Origin: JOPF136 sp035541255 | GTDB taxonomy: Bacteria; Acidobacteriota; Terriglobia; Acidiferrales; UBA7541 | Length of the DNA: 13,264 bases | Direction: 5' to 3' | Assembly: GCA_035541255.1 (NCBI GenBank) | Contig: DATKNR010000055.1 | Coordinates: 1 to 13,264, forward strand | Part shown: piece after piece, positions 7,630 to 13,264 of the stretch | How the letters are laid out: the number at the start of each line of letters is the position of its first letter | Position numbering within the stretch: the first letter of the stretch is position 1 | Notes under the pieces: model-generated | What the model saw: only the letters and a program-made list of their open reading frames with translations | Database searches by the model: none | What the model was told of the DNA's origin: nothing | Position numbers and translations under genes: made by a program

Positions 7630-9627
7630 TCACGCGACGGCGCGCCTGTGCTGGGCGGATGGGGCTGGCTCATCCAGCAGCGCCTCGAACGTCTGCGCGT
7701 CCATCGTCTCCGATTTCAGGAGTTCCCCGGCTACCAGGTCCAGCTTGTCGCGGTGCTGCTTCAGGATGTCCTTCGCCTCTGCATAGGCGCTCTCCAGGAT
7801 GGCTTTCACCTCCTCGTCCACTTCCCGTGCGGTTTGTTCGCTGCAGTCCCGCTGCATCATACCGTCGCCCAACTCCGACAGAAATCCGTTCGGATGCTGC
7901 CCGCAGTGCACCAGCCCGATCGTTTTGCTCATCCCGTACATGCACACCATTTGCCGCGCCAGCGCCGTCGCATGCTCCAGATCATTCTCCGCCCCCGTGG
8001 TCACCTCCGGAAACACCACTTCCTCCGCTGCGCGCCCGCCCAGCAGCCCTTTGATTTTGTCCATCAGCTCCGCCCGGCTCATCAGGTAGCGCTCGCTCTC
8101 CGGGACCTGCAGCGTATACCCCAGCGCCGCGCGCCCTCGCGGAACGATGGTGATCTTCCGCAGCACGTCCGCGTGATCGCTGTAAGCCCCCACCAGCGCG
8201 TGACCCGATTCGTGATACGCCACTCGCCGTTTATCTGCGTCGCTTAGCCGCCGGCTTTTCCTTTCCGGACCCGCCACGACCTTTTCGACGGCCTCCTCCA
8301 AATCCCTCTGCCCGATCTTCGACTCGCTGTGCCGCCCCGCCAGCAGCGCCGCTTCGTTGATTACGTTGGCCAGGTCCGCACCCGAAAATCCCGGAGTCTC
8401 CTGCGCGATCTTCCTCAGGTCCACATCCGGCTCGAATGGCATGCCCCGCGAATGAATCCGCAGGATCGCGTCTCGCCCTTCCAGGTCCGGAGCGTCCACC
8501 ACCACCTGCCGGTCGAACCGCCCCGGCCGCAGCAGTGCCTGGTCCAGAATCTCCGGCCGGTTCGTCGCCGCCAGCACCACCACTCCCAGGTTGGCCTCGA
8601 ATCCATCCAGCCCCACGAGCAACTGATTCAGCGTCTGTTCCCGCTCGTCGTTTGCCATCCCCATCCGCACGCCGCGTTGCCGCCCCACTGCATCCAGTTC
8701 GTCGATAAACACGATGCACGGCGCGCTCTTCTTCGCCTGCTGGAAGAGGTCGCGCACCCGCGCCGCCCCCACTCCCACAAACATCTCCACGAACTCGCTC
8801 CCGCTGATGGAAAAGAACGGCACCTTGGCCTCGCCCGCCACCGCTCGTGCCAGCAGCGTTTTACCCGTTCCCGGCGGCCCCACCAGCAACACGCCTTTCG
8901 GAATCTTCGCGCCCAGCGCCTGGTATTTCGCCGGATGCTTCAGGAACTCCACTTCTTCCTGCAGTTCGTTTTTTGCCTCCTCGCATCCGGCCACGTCTTC
9001 AAACGTCACATGGATGTCCGTATCCGCGATCAGTTTCGCCCGGCTCGCCCCGATGCTCGTCACCGACTGCTTCAGCCCTCCCATCCGCTTGGAAAGGTAG
9101 ATCCATACCAGCGCGATCAATCCGAAAGGCAGAATCCACGCCCACAGGAACTCCGAAATAAAGCTCGGCGTCACCCCCGTGAACCTCACTCCCGCTTTTT
9201 CCATGTCCGCCACGAGTTCCGGGTCGTCCACGCGCACCGTCCGGAATGCGTACGCTTTTGGTTTCACTTTCTCGTTCTTCTTCTCCGGCCCGCCCGCTGC
9301 CGGTGTGGGTTTGGCCGCTGCCCCGGTCGCGCCGGTGCCGGCGGCGCCCGTTTCCGGTTTGGCTGCTCCGTGCTCCGGCGAGGCAGCCGAGGGCGGCGGT
9401 TGGATCTCGCCCACGATGTCCGTCGAACTGACCGCGCACTCCACCACGTCTCCCTGCTTCACGAAACGTTTGAACTGGCTGTAGGGAATCGTCACCGTTC
9501 CCATCCGGCTGGGCCCCTCCTGCCATACCCACACCAGAGCCAGTGCCATCAGCACGAACCAGATCAGTGGGGCCCACTGCGGTGTCGGCGGGACTGGCTT
9601 CTTCGTTGGACCGGGTTGATCCATCAT
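7630..9627 (-). CDS. ftsH: ATP-dependent zinc metalloprotease FtsH
   Basis: This 665-residue inner-membrane AAA+ protease degrades misassembled membrane proteins and some short-lived regulators as a hexamer. Domains in order: membrane segment at about 19-35; extracytoplasmic domain to about 158; second membrane segment at about 159-178; AAA module with Walker A GPPGTGKT (250-257), pore motif FVGVG (283-287), Walker B IVFIDE (305-310) and the second region of homology with arginine fingers R370 and R373; then the zinc protease with HESGH (472-476) and probable third ligand Asp549 in TTGAENDL. All key residues are present, so it should be active. The extracytoplasmic domain carries an Ala/Gly/Pro-rich insertion at about 77-121. 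Two ATGs are adjacent (9627 and 9624). GGAGG sits 3 nt from the first and 6 nt from the second, so the second may be the true start. The gene lies 70 bp downstream of the M16 peptidase on the same strand and is probably co-transcribed with it. Confidence 0.97.
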   Translation of the reverse strand: MMDQPGPTKKPVPPTPQWAPLIWFVLMALALVWVWQEGPSRMGTVTIPYSQFKRFVKQGDVVECAVSSTDIVGEIQPPPSAASPEHGAAKPETGAAGTGATGAAAKPTPAAGGPEKKNEKVKPKAYAFRTVRVDDPELVADMEKAGVRFTGVTPSFISEFLWAWILPFGLIALVWIYLSKRMGGLKQSVTSIGASRAKLIADTDIHVTFEDVAGCEEAKNELQEEVEFLKHPAKYQALGAKIPKGVLLVGPPGTGKTLLARAVAGEAKVPFFSISGSEFVEMFVGVGAARVRDLFQQAKKSAPCIVFIDELDAVGRQRGVRMGMANDEREQTLNQLLVGLDGFEANLGVVVLAATNRPEILDQALLRPGRFDRQVVVDAPDLEGRDAILRIHSRGMPFEPDVDLRKIAQETPGFSGADLANVINEAALLAGRHSESKIGQRDLEEAVEKVVAGPERKSRRLSDADKRRVAYHESGHALVGAYSDHADVLRKITIVPRGRAALGYTLQVPESERYLMSRAELMDKIKGLLGGRAAEEVVFPEVTTGAENDLEHATALARQMVCMYGMSKTIGLVHCGQHPNGFLSELGDGMMQRDCSEQTAREVDEEVKAILESAYAEAKDILKQHRDKLDLVAGELLKSETMDAQTFEALLDEPAPSAQHRRAVA

Positions 9628-9635
9628 TCACCTCC
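9628..9635 (-). promoter_or_regulatory. Very strong ribosome binding site of ftsH
   Basis: Read on the minus strand, GGAGGTGA abuts the first of two adjacent ATGs. The eight bases fully complement the usual 16S rRNA 3' end. The spacing from GGAGG favours the second ATG (9624). The rest of the 70-bp gap to the M16 stop shows no clear promoter or terminator. Confidence 0.8.
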
Positions 9636-9697
9636 GGCACTTTGCGCCGTAAGACTCCCCCGGCTTCTCACACTTATTCGATGCTTGTGCCCGCGAT

Positions 9698-12421
9698 TCA
9701 ATGCGGGGCCGGACCTTCCGTCACCTGCACCAGGTCGTCCGGCCGGATCCATTTTGCGAACGCGGCCCGCACCTCTTCGGGTGTCAGCTTCACGTAGTGC
9801 CGCGCCGCCTCCATCGGCTCATCCAGCGGGAGCCCCAGCGCCGTTCGCGTCAGCATTCCGGCCGCGATCGTTTCCGTGCTCGACTCCGACAGCGGAATTT
9901 CCCGCAGCAGCAGCGCCTTCGCCCTCTCCAGTTCCTCCTCTGTCACTCCAGTCTCCTGCATTTCCTTCAGATCGCGCTCGATGATGCTCCGTGCCTTCGA
10001 CACATTCTGCGCGTCGCACGCGTAATCCACTTCGTAAATTCCCCGCGTCTTTCCCAGGTCCAACGACGAAAACACCGAATAGACCAGTCCCCCGTTCTCT
10101 CTCAGATCCCGGTAATACCGCGTCGCGTAGAATCCCCCGCCCAGCACGTGGTTCCCCAGCTCCAGTGCGTAGTAGTCCGGGTTGAAGCGGTTCATTCCCA
10201 GCGTCTCCGCCAGCTCCACGCTCACCTGCACCCGGCTCGTGTCCGGCACCGCCGTGCTCGATGGTGCATTCAGCGGCACGGGTGGCAGCACCGTGTCCGG
10301 CGCCGCGCCCTTCGCCGTCCAGCCGCCGAAATGTTTTCCGATCACACGCCGCGCCTCCTCCGCCGTCACGTTGCCGATCACCACGATCGTCGTCAGGTCC
10401 GGCCGGAACGTTTTCCGGTAATACTCCTTCACGTCCGCCAGCGTCAGCCGCTTCACGCTCTCCGGCGTCGCATGTCGCAGCGTCGGATCCTTTTTGGGGA
10501 ACAGCGCCGTGTGCAGCGCCTGATCCGTCAGAAAGTCCGGGCTCGCCAGTTCTCCTGCCACCGATGCCGCGGTCCGTTTCTTCACGAGCTGGAACGCCGC
10601 TTCGGGCAGCGCCGCGTTCAGTTCGTTTTCCGCCAGCAGGGCCACTCCGCGGTCGAACTCCGGCGGCAGCGCCTGCAACCAGAAGCCCGCTCCTGCCTCT
10701 TCGCTCGCTCCGATGTCGTCCAGCGCTTTCTGCAGCGCCAGCCGGTCAAGCGTCGTCGTCCCGTATTCGAACAGCTGGTCCAGCACGCTGCTCACCCCTT
10801 CCTCGCCCTTCGGTGTTTCCACGTCTGCGTTGTTTCTCACCTGGCCCCACAAGCCCACCGTGTTGCTCACTCTCTCCGGCTGTACGATCAGCGTCAGCCC
10901 GTTCGCCAGTTTCGTCACCACCGGTTGCACGCTCGATTCCGGAACCGTCAGCCGGCTCAGCGCTTCCGACGCCCATCCCGGAAGCTCCACCTTCTGCGTG
11001 TGTTTCGGCGCCAGCGACTCGCGCCCGCCGAACGCGTGCGAAGAGAGCGGGCCGCCCGAGGACTGCGGCGTCAGCACCGCCGTGATCGCATGGTCAAACT
11101 TCAAATACTCTCGCGCCACACGATTCACTTCGGCCGGTGTCACCCTTTCGATTGCCTGCACATCCTCGTCCGGCGATTTCCTCCCTTCCACCGCCACCGC
11201 ATTCACCCACGTCATCGCCAGCCCGGACACCGAGTTTTTCTGAAACTCCGCGTCCACCAGTTCGTGTTTGCGCGCAGCCTCCACCAGCTCCGCTGGCACG
11301 CCGTAGCCCACGTCATCCGCCAGAATCTTCTTCATTTCTTCCACCAGCCCGCTTCCGTCCCCGCTCTTTGGAAATGCCGCCAGCGCGTATCCCACGCTCG
11401 CATCCGGCAGGCTCGACAGCGAAAACCCCGCGTACAGCGCTTTCCCTTCCGGCTCCAGCGCGTAGAGCGTCCCCCGCTGGCTCGCCAGCACGTCTGCCAG
11501 CACCTCCGTTGCCGCGTAGTCCGAGCTGTTCGATCCCGGCATGCGGAACGAGATCACCGCAAGCCCGTACGGCAGGTCAGTTTCGAGCGATATCGTGTTT
11601 GCTCTTACGGCTTCCAGATTCACCGCCGGCCGTTCCGGCAGTTTCTTTGGCGGGATGTCGCCGAAAAGCCTCTTCACCTCCGCCAGCGCTTTTTCCGGCT
11701 CCACGTTTCCGGCGATCACCAGGATCGCGTTGTTCGGCGCATACCACGTGTCGTAGAACTTTTTCAGCATCGCGGCCGTCGTCCGATCGAATGACGCGCG
11801 CGTTCCCAGCGCATCGTGCGCGTACGGTGTTCCCGCGAACATCGCGCCCAGCAGCTGTGTATAAAACACGTATTGCGGGTTCGAGAGGTCCCGCGACACT
11901 TCCTGCTCGATCGCGCCCCGCTCCACGTCCCACAGCGCTTCCGTGTCCAGCACTCCCCGCATCCGCAGCGCCTCCACGCGCAGCGCCACGTCCAGGTCCT
12001 CCGCTGGAATCGTGAAGTAGTACTGCGTGATCGTCTGCTGCGTCTCCGCGTCAAACTGCCCGCCCATCGCCGCCGCAATGTCCGCCAGCTGGTCGGCCGA
12101 GAGTCCCGGACTCCCGCGGAACATCATGTGCTCCTGCGCATGCGCCATCCCGGGGAATCCCTTCGGCGCCTCGTTCGACCCGGCCTCGTACACCATCACC
12201 GAGGTCACCACGGGCGCCAGTGTGTCGCGCACCAGAATCACCCGCAGTCCGTTCGCCAGCGTCGCGCGCACTACCGCCTCGCGCGGCTTCGTTTCCGTTG
12301 TCGTGGAATTCGGCGTGGCCCAGGCCAGGCCCGCCGCCGCAAGAATCGTCAGTAAGATTCGGCTCCAGCCCGGGGATCGTCCCGCCCGGCGGGAGCCGCG
12401 CACCCGTCCCGCGAGTTTCAT
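9698..12421 (-). CDS. M16-family (pitrilysin/insulinase-like) zinc peptidase, two-half form, exported
   Basis: This 907-residue protein is predicted to be a periplasmic or membrane-attached metallopeptidase that cuts peptides inside a closed chamber. The N-terminus is basic (about 20 residues), then hydrophobic ILLTILAAAGLAWA, with a likely signal cleavage near residue 35. The first M16 half (about 50-450) has the inverted zinc motif HAQEH (94-98) and the downstream ligand Glu174 in ERGAIEQEV, so it should be catalytic. The second half (about 500-900) keeps the M16 fold signals (KLANGLTLIV; LRENGGLVY at 773-781), but the zinc-motif positions read SVLDQ (545-549), so that half is inactive, as in other two-half M16 enzymes. 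The start has GGAG (12432-12429) 7 nt upstream. It is the first gene of a probable M16-ftsH unit, and it diverges from the ArsR gene across 109 bp that contain a palindromic operator. The substrate is unknown. Confidence 0.93.
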   Translation of the reverse strand: MKLAGRVRGSRRAGRSPGWSRILLTILAAAGLAWATPNSTTTETKPREAVVRATLANGLRVILVRDTLAPVVTSVMVYEAGSNEAPKGFPGMAHAQEHMMFRGSPGLSADQLADIAAAMGGQFDAETQQTITQYYFTIPAEDLDVALRVEALRMRGVLDTEALWDVERGAIEQEVSRDLSNPQYVFYTQLLGAMFAGTPYAHDALGTRASFDRTTAAMLKKFYDTWYAPNNAILVIAGNVEPEKALAEVKRLFGDIPPKKLPERPAVNLEAVRANTISLETDLPYGLAVISFRMPGSNSSDYAATEVLADVLASQRGTLYALEPEGKALYAGFSLSSLPDASVGYALAAFPKSGDGSGLVEEMKKILADDVGYGVPAELVEAARKHELVDAEFQKNSVSGLAMTWVNAVAVEGRKSPDEDVQAIERVTPAEVNRVAREYLKFDHAITAVLTPQSSGGPLSSHAFGGRESLAPKHTQKVELPGWASEALSRLTVPESSVQPVVTKLANGLTLIVQPERVSNTVGLWGQVRNNADVETPKGEEGVSSVLDQLFEYGTTTLDRLALQKALDDIGASEEAGAGFWLQALPPEFDRGVALLAENELNAALPEAAFQLVKKRTAASVAGELASPDFLTDQALHTALFPKKDPTLRHATPESVKRLTLADVKEYYRKTFRPDLTTIVVIGNVTAEEARRVIGKHFGGWTAKGAAPDTVLPPVPLNAPSSTAVPDTSRVQVSVELAETLGMNRFNPDYYALELGNHVLGGGFYATRYYRDLRENGGLVYSVFSSLDLGKTRGIYEVDYACDAQNVSKARSIIERDLKEMQETGVTEEELERAKALLLREIPLSESSTETIAAGMLTRTALGLPLDEPMEAARHYVKLTPEEVRAAFAKWIRPDDLVQVTEGPAPH

Positions 12422-12473
12422 TCCTGCACTCCGGCCCGGGCGCCTGCTTTACATGGTAACTCTCGAATTGCCC

Positions 12474-12500
12474 TTGACGTGCCGGCCGTTTATATATAAC
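12474..12500 (+). promoter_or_regulatory. Candidate promoter of the ArsR-SRPBCC pair
   Basis: TTGACG (12474-12479) and TATAAC (12495-12500) each match the consensus at 5/6 positions, with a slightly short 15-bp spacer. A start near 12507 would leave a leader of about 24 nt. The -10 overlaps the left arm of the palindrome at 12496-12527, the arrangement expected for autorepression. An alternative pairing is TTGCCC (12468) with TATATA (12491), spacer 17 bp. Confidence 0.5.
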
Positions 12501-12527
12501 CTTACGGTTGTGCAACCATAAGGTTAT
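12496..12527. promoter_or_regulatory. 32-bp palindromic operator, probably bound by the adjacent ArsR protein
   Basis: The left arm ATAACCTTACGGTTG (12496-12510) and right arm CAACCATAAGGTTAT (12513-12527) are inverted repeats matching at 14 of 15 positions around a 2-bp centre. Each arm also contains its own AACC-N4-GGTT element (12498-12509 and 12514-12525), with centres 16 bp apart. It covers the likely -10 and transcription start of the ArsR gene and ends 3 bp before its ATG. It sits in the divergent gap, so it could also affect the M16-ftsH direction. The palindrome is read directly; the binding protein is inferred from position and family habit. Confidence 0.8.
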
Positions 12528-12530
12528 GGA

Positions 12531-12902
12531 ATGAACCCCTCCCAACAGCTCGACGCCACCTTCGCTGCGCTCGCCGATCCCACCCGCCGCGCTATCCTCG
12601 CCCGCCTCGCCACAGGCGATGCCTCCGTGCTCGAGCTCGCCAGGCCCTTCGACATGAGCCAGCCTGCCGTCTCCAAGCACCTCAAAGTTCTCGAACGCGC
12701 GGGCCTCATCTCCCGCGGCCGCGACGCCCAGCGCCGCCCTTCCCGCCTTGAGGCTCGCCCCCTCGCCGAAGCCACTGCCTGGCTCGCCGACTTCCGGAAA
12801 TTCTGGGAGCGCAGCTTTCAGAATCTCGACGCATTGCTCGAAGAACTGAAGATTCAGCAGAAAAAGCAGCGGCGCGCTGGCCGCAATAGGAGATCGCAAT
12901 GA
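12531..12902 (+). CDS. ArsR-family winged-helix transcriptional repressor (non-metal type)
   Basis: This 123-residue protein has the ArsR winged-helix fold: ALADPTRRAILARLA (13-27), then the helix-turn-helix with recognition helix SQPAVSKHLKVLERAGL (43-59), then a wing at about 60-78. The C-terminal helix (WLADFRKFWERSFQNLDALLEEL) is likely the dimer interface, and the tail is very basic (KKQRRAGRNRR). There is no cysteine at all, so the cysteine-based metal sites of arsenic or cadmium sensors are absent. It belongs to the branch usually found next to SRPBCC/AHSA1 genes. The start at 12531 is preferred because the nearby ATG at 12526 meets a stop after two codons; the ribosome site is weak (AAGG at 12520-12523). 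The stop overlaps the next start as ATGA. Autoregulation through the palindrome just upstream is likely. The ligand or signal is unknown. Confidence 0.93.
   Translation: MNPSQQLDATFAALADPTRRAILARLATGDASVLELARPFDMSQPAVSKHLKVLERAGLISRGRDAQRRPSRLEARPLAEATAWLADFRKFWERSFQNLDALLEELKIQQKKQRRAGRNRRSQ
12888..12892 (+). promoter_or_regulatory. Ribosome binding site of the SRPBCC gene
   Basis: AGGAG lies inside the end of the ArsR gene, 6 nt before the ATG at 12899. It supports the overlapping start and translational coupling. Confidence 0.75.
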
Positions 12903-13264
12903 ACCCCAATGACACTTTCAAGATCGCTGCCTCCGGTGATCGCGAGATCATCATGACCCGGGAATTCAATGCGCCACGCAAGTTGGTCTTCGAAACTCTC
13001 ACCCGGCCCGAATACGTCAAGCGCTGGCTTCTTGGCCCCGAGGGCTGGATTATGCCCATCTGTGAAATCGACCTTCGCGTCGGCGGCGCCTACCGCTACG
13101 TCTGGCGCCACTCTGCAAAAGGAACGGAGATGGGCCTGCATGGCGTCTTCCGCGAAATCGTGCCGCCCGAGCGCATCGTCCATACGGAGCAGTTTGACCA
13201 GCCCTGGTATCCGGGCGAAGCGCTCGTCACCTACGTGCTCGTTGAGCGCGGTGGGCACACCACG
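12899..13264 (+). CDS. SRPBCC/AHSA1-like (Aha1 C-terminal-like) protein, 3' end outside window
   Basis: The first 122 residues are visible and the frame is still open at the window edge; relatives have about 150-170 residues, so perhaps 30-50 are missing. The sequence has the AHSA1-like START-fold pattern: IIMTREFNAPRKLVFETLT (18-36), YVKRWLLGPEGW (41-52), then CEIDLRVGGAYRYVWR (56-71), GVFREIVPPERIVHTEQFD and GEALVTYVLVE. Proteins of this group form a hydrophobic pocket for small ligands; despite the family name they are not shown to act on Hsp90 in bacteria, and the role here is unknown. The start ATG overlaps the ArsR stop (ATGA), with AGGAG 6 nt upstream, so the two genes are one translationally coupled operon. 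The probable ArsR operator upstream would control both. Confidence 0.9.
   Translation, partial: MNPNDTFKIAASGDREIIMTREFNAPRKLVFETLTRPEYVKRWLLGPEGWIMPICEIDLRVGGAYRYVWRHSAKGTEMGLHGVFREIVPPERIVHTEQFDQPWYPGEALVTYVLVERGGHTT

Noticed and set aside
8329..9984. Long plus-strand open frame (551 codons) opposite ftsH
   Set aside because: Composition is Arg/His/Pro-rich and it is the mirror of the FtsH AAA and membrane regions; no recognisable motif and no ribosome binding site.
9701..11794. Long plus-strand open frame (697 codons) opposite the M16 gene
   Set aside because: It is rich in Arg, His and Gln in the way expected of an antisense frame of a GC-rich gene, shows no domain pattern, and lies fully opposite a well-supported peptidase with intact motifs.
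12496..12527. Reading the palindrome as an RNA hairpin or attenuator in the ArsR leader
   Set aside because: With the likely -10 at 12495-12500 most of the left arm would not be transcribed, and a 2-nt centre leaves no room for a normal loop; a DNA operator fits better.

Overview
The window looks like ordinary chromosome of a GC-rich, outer-membrane-bearing bacterium, most likely an acidobacterium of the Solibacter/Bryobacterales type. I base this on two things: a membrane Ser/Thr kinase fused to a TolB-N-like domain and TPRs, and a roughly 1200-residue TonB-receptor-like outer-membrane protein with an N-terminal carboxypeptidase-regulatory-like domain. Both families are strongly expanded in that phylum. 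The placement is recalled family knowledge, not a search result. I see no rRNA, tRNA, CRISPR array, insertion sequence or phage gene.

Layout. Bases 1-1287 (+) are the C-terminal part of a TolB-N/TPR protein whose start lies outside the window. After a 228-bp gap with a weak promoter candidate and a 10-bp direct repeat comes a large outer-membrane receptor-like gene (1516-5115, +). It is followed 46 bp later by a complete kinase-TM-TolB-N-TPR gene (5162-7573, +) that is a close paralogue of the first gene. This last gene appears to start at a GTG placed just downstream of a -10-like hexamer, so its mRNA may be leaderless. Converging on it, 56 bp away, is a minus-strand pair that reads M16 zinc peptidase (12421-9698) then FtsH (9627-7630). 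Both are envelope proteases and are probably co-transcribed. Diverging from the M16 gene across 109 bp is a plus-strand pair: an ArsR-family repressor without cysteines (12531-12902), overlapping by 4 bp an SRPBCC/AHSA1-like gene (12899 to the window end). The 109-bp divergent gap carries a near-perfect 32-bp palindrome lying over the likely repressor promoter.

How it fits together. The left half pairs an outer-membrane receptor-like barrel with two TPR proteins, one of them certainly a kinase with a single membrane span. This suggests an envelope sensing or uptake module, but it is inference from gene order. The right half is envelope protein quality control (M16 and FtsH) next to an autoregulated ArsR-SRPBCC pair; the palindrome could influence both directions.

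Most distinctive observations: the 32-bp palindrome built from two AACC-N4-GGTT elements; fourteen cysteines in seven close pairs in the outer-membrane protein; the probable leaderless kinase start; and an Ala/Gly/Pro-rich insertion in the extracytoplasmic part of FtsH. I do not see convincing evidence for a wholly new multi-gene system.
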